A DNA stretch of 64,000 nucleotides from Candidatus Accumulibacter conexus (GTDB lineage Bacteria; Pseudomonadota; Gammaproteobacteria; Burkholderiales; Rhodocyclaceae). The position numbers were made by a program, and so were the translations under genes. The stretch covers positions 1 to 64,000 of the forward strand of contig JAGFNJ010000004.1 of assembly GCA_017592775.1 (NCBI GenBank), read 5' to 3'. Numbering within the stretch: the first letter of the stretch is position 1; the number at the start of each line of letters is the position of its first letter. Below are positions 48,601-54,906 of this stretch, piece by piece. Under the pieces are notes generated by a model. That model worked only from the letters and a program-made list of their open reading frames with translations, made no database searches and had not been told where the DNA came from.

Positions 48601-49099
48601 CGGCACACCTGCAGCCGTGGCGGTGGACGCAGCCCCACTGGCAGCCGACAGCGATCGACGGCGGCGCCGCATCCTGCACATCGAGGACAATCCGGCCAAC
48701 CTGAAACTCGTGCGCAAACTGCTCGGCGAACGCCCCGACATCGAACTTGCCGACGCCGGGAGCGGCGAGCGCGGACTCGCCTTGGCCCTGGCGACCGTCC
48801 CGGACCTCATCCTGCTCGACCTCAGCCTGCCGGGCGAGGATGGTTTCGCCACCCTGAGGCAGTTGCAGGCGCACCCGTCAACCGCGTCGGTGCCGGTGAT
48901 CGCCATCACCACCAACGGCATGCACGGCGACGTCCAGCGCGACAGGAACCGCGGTCTCGCCGCCTGCCTCGCCAAACCACTGGACGTGCGCCAGTTCCGG
49001 AACGTTGTCGATCGCTTCCTTGACCGCGAGGGAGACGGCGCGGTACGACTCGACCACCGGCGAACCGGTGCCGCAGGCGTTGCCGCACCACCGGTCTAG
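45686..49099 (+). CDS. Cache-multi-PAS hybrid sensor histidine kinase
   Basis: 1137 residues. A membrane helix at about 12-32 is followed by a periplasmic Cache-like region (LSLLDASGRIIASSNPENLG, HPWRGRDF) and a second helix near 293-310. Three PAS modules follow: FEASAASILITSATGEIVAANP, SLLDATLDATTDGILVTDRSG and ALFADSPVSILVHDRDSGEI. HisKA carries His746, HATPase_c has LLNLLSNAIKYN and DSGRGIASEHLPRLF, and a C-terminal receiver has Asp1045 (LILLDLSLPGEDGF). GTG 45686 with an AGGAA site was chosen over ATG 45524, whose extension is Arg-rich and unlike a protein domain. Confidence 0.88.
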   Translation: MPPIAPPQRRTVLLLALLLLLASWLTAFGFMLWRLRADTLDNGLQTARMHAGNFAEHLTQTLQVVDLMAGGIEARGDDPVDSAELGRRLTTALRPNPFLRSLSLLDASGRIIASSNPENLGVAVERADFFPAAVPTAAVLRVGHPWRGRDFANGAASSEAAPVDTADASFVPVLRRLSADGGLWLLAALNPDYFVNHATQLLAAGSGRIQWLRFDDVLLASTATDERPGVHGAAGAVGSRLAGLEHGELTQVLGDGREVLTAYRASRQFPAVVAVHLDREYVLAAWQREARRLTAIVVPIILALSCAAVALWRRQQRLAAQQLELERERRLVASVFEASAASILITSATGEIVAANPAFEEITGYARDEVIGVNPRLLKSGLNPQPVYDELWATIASGAIWRGELQNRKKNGELYWEALAISPVVDDRGRITHYIGVAPDITERKLAEQALRASFSLLDATLDATTDGILVTDRSGQATKWNRAFLEMWQDPQVAAASTAEAAFVAQALQRIARSERGLAKIAGPHPDPATSSLDQIELADGRIFERYSQPQRIGDQIVGRVWCFHDVTRQKRAEVELRASEQQFRALFADSPVSILVHDRDSGEIIDANPTAWKAYGLDSLQQLQASDFWLAPPYSFAEALGWIRKAATEGTQQCEWLNRRQDGELFWKHVTLKPVTIGGVERILATAVDISDRKQAEQTLAEYGDHLEVVVAERTSALAQAEEAIAEAQAANAAKTEFLSRMSHELRTPLNAILGFGQLLAMPGDAPLSAQQADNVQEILRAGRHLLEQVNEVLDLARIESGRIELCLEALPLAPAVAACVALVRPLAEARGIRIDTDLDDSVVHADPTRLKQVILNLLSNAIKYNREQGTVRIDSTRDGDRLRFAVSDSGRGIASEHLPRLFQPFERLESSYDGIEGSGVGLALTKRLVEMMAGSIAVDSRLGVGSTFRCDLPLAPSAAATATAAARSTGTPAAVAVDAAPLAADSDRRRRRILHIEDNPANLKLVRKLLGERPDIELADAGSGERGLALALATVPDLILLDLSLPGEDGFATLRQLQAHPSTASVPVIAITTNGMHGDVQRDRNRGLAACLAKPLDVRQFRNVVDRFLDREGDGAVRLDHRRTGAAGVAAPPV
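47897..48560 (+). repeat. Kinase-core direct repeat, copy 2
   Basis: Counterpart of the repeat at 42712-43380, about 5.2 kb away and in the same orientation. Recombination between the copies would delete the HD-GYP and solute-binding genes and fuse the two kinases in frame. Ends are approximate. Confidence 0.8.
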
Positions 49100-49160
49100 T
49101 CTCCGTGCCACGGCACGCGAGCGGGTCGCCGTCACCGGCCCTGCCGGGCCAAGGGACGAT

Positions 49161-49194
49161 TGCACGTTTTGTGCAGAAAATCGTTCATTTCTGC
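49161..49194. promoter_or_regulatory. Two interlocking inverted repeats upstream of ppk2
   Basis: tgcac-gtttt-gtgca (49161-49175) overlaps gcagaaa-N8-tttctgc (49173-49194). The pair lies just upstream of a GATAAT (49207-49212) that could act as a -10. The arrangement suggests operator sites controlling ppk2; no known regulator motif was recognised. The two hairpins cannot form at the same time if transcribed. Confidence 0.45.
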
Positions 49195-49241
49195 GGCCGA
49201 ATGTACGATAATTGCGAGCCTGATGCTTTCGAGCGCAAAGA

Positions 49242-49261
49242 TGCAGGCAACTGTGCCTGCA
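49242..49261 (+). promoter_or_regulatory. Hairpin in the ppk2 5' leader
   Basis: Perfect 8-bp stem tgcaggca / tgcctgca with a 4-base loop (actg), ending 38 bases before the ATG. It lies downstream of the candidate -10 and could stabilise the leader or influence ribosome access. Confidence 0.5.
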
Positions 49262-49298
49262 CTGCACGATTGCGGTCAGCAACATGGAGGAGGTGTCA

Positions 49299-50357
49299 AT
49301 GAGTGAACTGCAACCCACCAACGAAGAAACCGTGACGGGCACAGCGAGTCCGGCGGCGAGCGAGCGCGTCGGCGAAGCGCCGACGGCGCCGGCAGCAGTG
49401 GCTGCTCCGGCCAAGACCGCGAGCAAGGCTTCGACACGAGCTGCCAAGGCTGAGGAGCAACAGACAGAGGCCAAGCCGGCGAAGGCGAAGATCCAGAAGG
49501 TCGCCAAGGCGAAAGCCACCGCCGAGGCCGCCACGACGACTCCCGCCGTCGGCCTGGGCGAGGTCGCACCCGTGCGCAAGCCGAAAATGGACGCCAAGAA
49601 CTACGAAAAGGCGCTCTCCAAGCTGCAGATCGAGCTCGTCAAGCTGCAGGAGTGGATCAAGTTCAAGAAGCTCAAGGTGGTGGTGATCTTCGAGGGCCGC
49701 GATGCCGCCGGCAAGGGAGGCTGCATCAAGCGCATCACCGAGAGCCTCAGCCCGCGCGTCACGCGCGTCGCGGCGCTGCCGGCACCGACCGACCGCGAGT
49801 CGACGGAGTGGTACTTCCAGCGTTACGTGCAGCACCTTCCGGCCGGTGGCGAGATGGTCCTCTTCGACCGCAGCTGGTACAACCGTGCCGGAGTCGAGCG
49901 CGTGATGGGCTTCTGCAGTGAAGAGGAGTACCGCGAGTTCCTCCGCAGCTGCCCTGAATTCGAAAGAATGCTGGTGCGCAGCGGCATCATCCTGATCAAG
50001 TACTGGTTCTCGGTCAGCAACGAGGAACAGGAGCGCCGCTTCCAGAAGCGCATCTTCCATCCCGAAAAGCACTGGAAGCTGAGCCCGATGGACCTGCAGT
50101 CGCGCGCCCGCTGGGTCGAGTACTCGAAGGCGAAGGATGCGATGTTCGCGCACACCGACATCAAGCAGGCACCCTGGTACGTGGTCAATGGCGACGACAA
50201 GATGCGCGCCCGCCTGAACGTCATCACGCATCTGCTGAACATGATCGATTACGAGGACCTGACGCCACAGCCGATCGTCCTGCCGCCGCGCCAGGACGAG
50301 GGTGGCTACGTGCGCCCGCCGATCTCCGACCAGACCTTCATTCCCGAAATCTACTGA
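49299..50357 (+). CDS. ppk2: Polyphosphate kinase 2 (PPK2 family) with Lys/Ala-rich N-terminal extension
   Basis: 352 residues. PPK2 enzymes transfer phosphate between polyphosphate and nucleotides. Walker A is FEGRDAAGKGG (residues 131-141), Walker B VLFDRSWYNRAG (Asp190-Arg191) and the lid RRFQKRI; FSVSNEEQERRFQ and HPEKHWKLSPMD are typical of one-domain PPK2. The first 95 residues are an unusual extension, Ala/Thr/Glu-rich and then Lys-rich (KPAKAKIQKVAKAKA), resembling histone-H1-like tails. ATG 49299 follows a perfect GGAGGAGGT; an earlier ATG at 49284 overlaps that ribosome site. A strong terminator follows. Confidence 0.93.
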   Translation: MSELQPTNEETVTGTASPAASERVGEAPTAPAAVAAPAKTASKASTRAAKAEEQQTEAKPAKAKIQKVAKAKATAEAATTTPAVGLGEVAPVRKPKMDAKNYEKALSKLQIELVKLQEWIKFKKLKVVVIFEGRDAAGKGGCIKRITESLSPRVTRVAALPAPTDRESTEWYFQRYVQHLPAGGEMVLFDRSWYNRAGVERVMGFCSEEEYREFLRSCPEFERMLVRSGIILIKYWFSVSNEEQERRFQKRIFHPEKHWKLSPMDLQSRARWVEYSKAKDAMFAHTDIKQAPWYVVNGDDKMRARLNVITHLLNMIDYEDLTPQPIVLPPRQDEGGYVRPPISDQTFIPEIY

Positions 50358-50397
50358 CGAAGGCCGTGCAACGGCGTGCATCGCGCCGCCAGGCCGA

Positions 50398-50427
50398 AGA
50401 AAAACCCCGCCGAAGCGGGGTTTTTCT
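50398..50427. terminator. Bidirectional Rho-independent terminator
   Basis: Stem aaaaaccccgc / gcggggttttt with loop cgaa, flanked by A-run and T-run, lies between ppk2 (+) and the convergent Cache-like gene (-). The A and T tracts allow termination on both strands. Confidence 0.93.
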
Positions 50428-50484
50428 TTGTCGCTGCCGCGCAACGGGCGGCATCCCGAGACGCCGGTGCCGCGCTCTTCGCCG

Positions 50485-50931
50485 CTACTTGTAGTAGCCG
50501 ACGGCGCACACCTGGTCACCGATGCGGGTGACGTAAGCGACCTTGACCACCGTTTCCGTCTGCCCCGGACGCGTCCACATGTAAGTCACCTCACTGATCG
50601 TTCCGTCCTTGGCGGCAGCGTAAACCTCCTCACCGAGCGGCTTTCCGGCCTTGTCCTTGAGCGCCTTCAGGCTCTGGCCGACGAGCGTCGGGTGGGCCGT
50701 GAAGTTGCCGTCCGGACCGCCGCAGTAGGGATACAGATCACGATCCTTGAACCCCCCCTCACCCTTGGTGAACATCACCAGCGCCTTTGCCTTGTCGGCC
50801 TTGACCGCAACGACGGCCTTGTCGAGCATGGCTTTCGCCTCGGCGGGCGTGCCGTACTCTGCCGCCAGCGCACTGCCGGCGAAACCAAGAAAAGCGACTG
50901 CAGAAAGCATGGTCAGATTCTTGCGTAGCAT
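50485..50931 (-). CDS. Secreted single-Cache-domain protein
   Basis: 148 residues with a clear signal peptide (LSAVAFLGFAGSALA, cleavage near residue 23). The mature part resembles a type 2 single Cache domain: EAKAMLDKAVVAVKADKAKALVMFTKGEGGF, DLYPYCGGPDGNFTAHPTLVG, and the C-terminal VAYVTRIGDQVCAVGYYK. Such small periplasmic Cache proteins are common but lack a defined role. ATG 50931 is preceded by AGGAGGGT. It lies 181 bases downstream of the HTH gene on the same strand and may be independent of it. Confidence 0.88.
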   Translation of the reverse strand: MLRKNLTMLSAVAFLGFAGSALAAEYGTPAEAKAMLDKAVVAVKADKAKALVMFTKGEGGFKDRDLYPYCGGPDGNFTAHPTLVGQSLKALKDKAGKPLGEEVYAAAKDGTISEVTYMWTRPGQTETVVKVAYVTRIGDQVCAVGYYK

Positions 50932-51112
50932 CGTAACCCTCCTTGTCAGGTTGTCAGGCGGCACTCCGGCAGACAGCCTGCCCGGGGACCGCACGCGAGA
51001 GGCAAACCCCCCCGCGCAGCATGGTAGCTGAAAAACGCGTGCCGCGGCAGCAGATATCGTCGGGCCGCCGCGCCGCTGCCGGACGATGGTCTTCAGATCC
51101 GTCCGTCGCGCA

Positions 51113-51871
51113 TCACGCGGCGCTGTCGTCGGCCGGTGTCACACCGCGTCGCGCATGGCGCGCGCGCAGTGCCATCGCCATCTCGAACGCGGCCTGCGTG
51201 AAGCTCAGGATCTCGGCGAACTCGTCGTCGCTCAGCGCCCGCGCTTCGTCGTTGCTGCGATAGACGTTGACGAACTGGTGCTCGCGCACGGTCTGCAGCA
51301 CCAGCCTGCCGACGCCAAGGGCCTCGAGGGTCTGCCACAGATCGGGGTTCGATGCCCGCGTGAAGCGCATGACGAAACCCACCGGATCGTTGCGGCCAAA
51401 GACCGCCGCCAGGCGCAGGATCAGTTCGAAGGAAAGCGCCAGGCGGCCATTCTCGATCGCCTCGATCAGTGTCGGATCCTTGAGGTCGATCGCCTGACCG
51501 ACTTCGGCGATGGTCAACCCGGCCGTCTCGCGCACGGCACGCAGCGCGGCGCCGGTTTTCGCCCACGCAGCCGTATCGCCAACCCCGGGCAGAACGGCGC
51601 GCACCACCTCGCTCGCGGCGTCGATCGGATGCCCCTCCTGCAGCGCCCGGCCGACCTTGCCGGCAGTCTGCAGCGCCCGGCCGGCGACCACCGTCGCCGA
51701 ACTGAGGTCGAGCAACCTGCCGGCCATCGCCCGCACCTGGTCGACGATTCCCGGTTCGCTCGCTGGCGGCGCGACGGGCGCAACCTCCGCCGGCGTCGTC
51801 TTCCTGCCGTTGCTCCGGCTGCCGCCGGCTGCTGCCTTGCGTTTTCCTGATGATGAAGGCGGGGTGCTCAT
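51113..51871 (-). CDS. Helix-turn-helix (XRE-like) protein
   Basis: 252 residues. The N-terminal 35 are a low-complexity Ser/Lys/Pro tail; residues 40-100 are helical and small-residue rich (VVAGRALQTAGKVGRAL). An HTH of the XRE/Cro type sits near 107-165: ALRAVRETAGLTIAEVGQAIDLKDPTLIEAIENGR. The C-terminal 80 residues are helical and unrecognised. It may regulate the export cluster upstream of it, but a structural role is possible. An AGGAG site precedes the ATG. Confidence 0.75.
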   Translation of the reverse strand: MSTPPSSSGKRKAAAGGSRSNGRKTTPAEVAPVAPPASEPGIVDQVRAMAGRLLDLSSATVVAGRALQTAGKVGRALQEGHPIDAASEVVRAVLPGVGDTAAWAKTGAALRAVRETAGLTIAEVGQAIDLKDPTLIEAIENGRLALSFELILRLAAVFGRNDPVGFVMRFTRASNPDLWQTLEALGVGRLVLQTVREHQFVNVYRSNDEARALSDDEFAEILSFTQAAFEMAMALRARHARRGVTPADDSAA

Positions 51872-51981
51872 GGTGATCCTCTCCTGATGGGGGCCGGCCG
51901 CAGTGCCGGCATCTGGCACATCGACAACCGCTACAGTACAGGCGGCGAGGCAGCCGGGGCAAGCGGCCTCGCGGCGGCAGA

Positions 51982-52893
51982 CTACAACGGCCGCGCCGGT
52001 GGCGTCGCCCTCGGCGGCGGCGACGCCGGCTGGCGCGCAACGCCCGCGGCACCGGTCGCAGCACCGGCCGGGCGACCACTGACGCCGGCGATGTTCGCCT
52101 TGCACTTGATTCCCGCCGGCAGCTTCAATCCCGGATTGGCCATTTCGAGGCGGACGCCGAAGGTGCCGCTGGCGGCGTCGTGGACGCGGTCGATGACCTT
52201 GACCTTCGCCACATGGCGGCCGCCGACCGGCGGCTCGGGCAACACCTCGACGTTCTGCTCGAGGGCCAGCTTGCCGAAGGCCTCGATCGGCATCAGCACT
52301 TCGACGAACAGCGTGCCGATGTCGGCCAGGCGCAGGATCGGCTTGCGCAGGTCGCGGTTGTCGGCCAGTTCGCCGGCACTCAGCAGGCGATCGACGACGA
52401 TGCCGTCGACCGGGCTCTTGATCGTCCGCAGGCGCAGTTGCTCGGAGAGGCGGCGGTACTCGATCTCGGCCAGCCGACGATCGTCGCGCGCCTCGACCAG
52501 CTCGGACTCCGCCAGACGCTTCTCGGTCAGCGCCTCGTCGCGGTCGTGCAGCGAAATGAACGACTGGCCGGCGAGCTTCTCGCGCCGGTTGTACTTGGCG
52601 GTCGCAAACTCGACCCGGCTCTCGCCCGTCCGGATTCGCCCCTGCATCGTCGAGCGGTAACGCGCCGCCTCGGTCGCCGCCCGCTCGACGCCCGAATCGA
52701 GGGTCACCAGCACCTGCCCCGCCTTCACCATGTCGCCACGGTCGACCCAGATCTTGTCGATCAGCCCCTCGCTCGCCGCCCGCACCTCGACCGTCCGGCT
52801 GGGCTCGATGATGCAGTCGAACTCGCCGGCCAGCGCCGGCCCGGTCAGGAACGCCAGCAGCACGCCGGCGCCGATCCGCATCGCTCCGTTCAT
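51982..52893 (-). CDS. Periplasmic adaptor (HlyD/RND membrane-fusion family)
   Basis: 303 residues with a signal peptide (LLAFLTGPALA, cleavage near residue 22). A split lipoyl domain is visible (VRAASEGLIDKIWVDRGDMVKAGQVLV and TIKSPVDGIVVDRLLSAGEL) around a coiled-coil hairpin (residues 80-155), followed by a beta-barrel region (KVIDRVHDAASGTFGVRLEM). The last 30 residues are Pro/Ala-rich. It starts 3 bases after the SecA-like stop. No RND or ABC pump gene is adjacent; all energy-coupling domains visible in the cluster are in the SecA-like protein. Confidence 0.88.
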   Translation of the reverse strand: MNGAMRIGAGVLLAFLTGPALAGEFDCIIEPSRTVEVRAASEGLIDKIWVDRGDMVKAGQVLVTLDSGVERAATEAARYRSTMQGRIRTGESRVEFATAKYNRREKLAGQSFISLHDRDEALTEKRLAESELVEARDDRRLAEIEYRRLSEQLRLRTIKSPVDGIVVDRLLSAGELADNRDLRKPILRLADIGTLFVEVLMPIEAFGKLALEQNVEVLPEPPVGGRHVAKVKVIDRVHDAASGTFGVRLEMANPGLKLPAGIKCKANIAGVSGRPAGAATGAAGVARQPASPPPRATPPARPL

Positions 52894-52896
52894 CGC

Positions 52897-54906
52897 CTAC
52901 TCCCCTCTTCCGGCAAAGGCCAGAGACTTCTCGACCCGCTGGTCCTGTTCCATCGTCTGCCGCCGGATGCGCGCATTCTGCCGCTCGGCGGCGCCCTGCG
53001 CCAGCCGCCGCAGCAGCCTCCCGAGCGCCGGCGGCAGCAGGCCGTCGGCCGCCGCGCGCGCCCGCAGCCAGCCGAGCCATGGTGCGGCATGGGCGACGAA
53101 CAGCTCGTCATCGAGCGCGACGATCGCCTCGCAAGAACCCGGATCGCCCTGCCGCCCGGCGCGGCCGAAGAGCTGCCGGTCGATGCGCGCCGCGTCATGG
53201 AACTCCGACAGGATGACGTGCAGGCCGCCGGCCGCACGCACGGCATCGCTGAGGACGATGTCGGTGCCCCGCCCCGCCATGTTGGTCGCCACCGTGATCC
53301 GCCCGGGCGCCCCCGCCTGCCGGATGATCTCGGCCTCGTGCGCGTCCTGACGGGCATTGAGCACCTCGTGCGGCAGCCCGGCAGCCAGCAGCCGCTGACT
53401 GGCGACCTCGGAGGCCGCCACCGAGCGCGTGCCGATCAGCACCGCCCGCCCGCCGGCGCGCATCTCGCCGGCGCGTTCGACGACCGCCGCCCAGCGCCGC
53501 TCGCCGTCGCAGTAGACGCGCTGCCCGAGGTGACGGCGGATCATCGGCTCGTTGGTCGGGATGGGGACGACGTCGAGCGCATACACCGAACGCATTTCCG
53601 GCGCCACCTCGGTCGCCGTGCCGGTCATCCCGGCGAGACAGAGGTAGCGGCGAAAGAAGCGCTGGTAGGTGATGCGCGAGATGGTGTCGCGCCGTTTCGA
53701 GAGGTCAAGCCCTTCCTTGACCTCGAGCATCTGGTGCAGGCCACGCTCCCACGAGCGGTCGGGCAGCACGCGCCCGGTGTATTCATCGACGATCTGCAAC
53801 TTGTCGTCGGCGATCAGGTAGTGCCGGTCGAGCTGGAACAGGTGCAGCGCCGACAGCGCCTGCTCGACAAGTTCCTCGCGCGCGCGTGCGATTCCCCACA
53901 GGCCGGGCAGACCGCGGGCGAACTCGCCGACCGCGCCGCGCCCGGCGTCGCTCAGTTCGATGCTACGCTCGTGGCGGCGCAGCCGGTAGTGCTCCTTCGC
54001 CGCCAGTCCGGCGGCGAGCGCCAGCGCCTGTTCGTAGAGTGCCCGCCCCTGCGGATCGTCGACGTCGCTGGAGATGATCAGCGGCGTGCGCGCCTCGTCG
54101 ATCAGCACGCTGTCGGCTTCGTCGACGATGGCGTAGAAGAGTCCGCGCAGCAGCGCCGGTGCGGCGGCGCGCTGCCGCACGCCGGCCAGCCAGCCGTCGA
54201 CGAGGGCGCGGCGGGCGCGGCGGCTGCGCTTCTGGCTGATGCGGTCGCGCAGGTAATCGAACACCAGATCCTTGTTGACGCAATAGGTGACTTCACAGGC
54301 GTAGGCGGCGACGCGCGCATCGCGCTCCTGCTCGGGGACGACGAGTCCGACACGCAACCCGAAGAAGGCGTAGACCGGCGTCAGCAGTTCGGCATCGCGC
54401 CGCGCCAGGTAGTCGTTGACGGTGATCACATGCACCGGCGCGCCGGCGAGGGCGACGGTCACCGCCGGCAGCACGGCGGTCAGCGTCTTGCCCTCGCCGG
54501 TCTGCATCTCGGCCAGCTTGCCGTGCAGCAGCGCATGCCCGCCGAGGAGCTGCACCGGGTAGTGACGCAGGCCGAGCAGCCGCGCGCACACCTCGCGCAC
54601 GAGCGCGAAGCACTCGACGACCGGCGCCTCGGCCAGACCGGCGCTCGCCAGCGTCAGGCGGACGGCGGCCGCGCGGCGGCCGAGTTCGCCGTCGTCGAGC
54701 CCGGCGAGCGCATCAGCCAGAGCCTCGACCTGCGCCACGAACGGCCGCCCGCGCCGCCGGCGCAGCGCCGCGCCGCGCTGCGTCCAGCGCCCGCTGAGGC
54801 GACCGAGGAGGCGATCGAAACGATCGTCGCGCAGGTCGCCGCGTTCGGGGTAGAGCCCGGAAGCGAAGGCATGCACCTGCCAGCCGGCGAGCAGCGCCCT
54901 AGACAT
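52897..54906 (-). CDS. Short SecA-like ATPase (accessory SecA paralogue)
   Basis: 669 residues against about 900 in housekeeping SecA. All motor motifs are intact: Walker A MQTGEGKT (about 135-141), VNDYLARRDAE, DEADSVLIDEARTPL (Asp262-), AGMTGTATEV, NMAGRGTDI and GRAGRQGDPG. The N-terminal 90 residues are diverged, and the C-terminal helical and zinc-binding SEC-C regions are shortened or absent; the protein ends soon after the last helicase motif. It overlaps the M50 gene by 8 bases and precedes the adaptor gene by 3, so it is translationally integrated in the export cluster. Substrate unknown. Confidence 0.9.
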   Translation of the reverse strand: MSRALLAGWQVHAFASGLYPERGDLRDDRFDRLLGRLSGRWTQRGAALRRRRGRPFVAQVEALADALAGLDDGELGRRAAAVRLTLASAGLAEAPVVECFALVREVCARLLGLRHYPVQLLGGHALLHGKLAEMQTGEGKTLTAVLPAVTVALAGAPVHVITVNDYLARRDAELLTPVYAFFGLRVGLVVPEQERDARVAAYACEVTYCVNKDLVFDYLRDRISQKRSRRARRALVDGWLAGVRQRAAAPALLRGLFYAIVDEADSVLIDEARTPLIISSDVDDPQGRALYEQALALAAGLAAKEHYRLRRHERSIELSDAGRGAVGEFARGLPGLWGIARAREELVEQALSALHLFQLDRHYLIADDKLQIVDEYTGRVLPDRSWERGLHQMLEVKEGLDLSKRRDTISRITYQRFFRRYLCLAGMTGTATEVAPEMRSVYALDVVPIPTNEPMIRRHLGQRVYCDGERRWAAVVERAGEMRAGGRAVLIGTRSVAASEVASQRLLAAGLPHEVLNARQDAHEAEIIRQAGAPGRITVATNMAGRGTDIVLSDAVRAAGGLHVILSEFHDAARIDRQLFGRAGRQGDPGSCEAIVALDDELFVAHAAPWLGWLRARAAADGLLPPALGRLLRRLAQGAAERQNARIRRQTMEQDQRVEKSLAFAGRGE

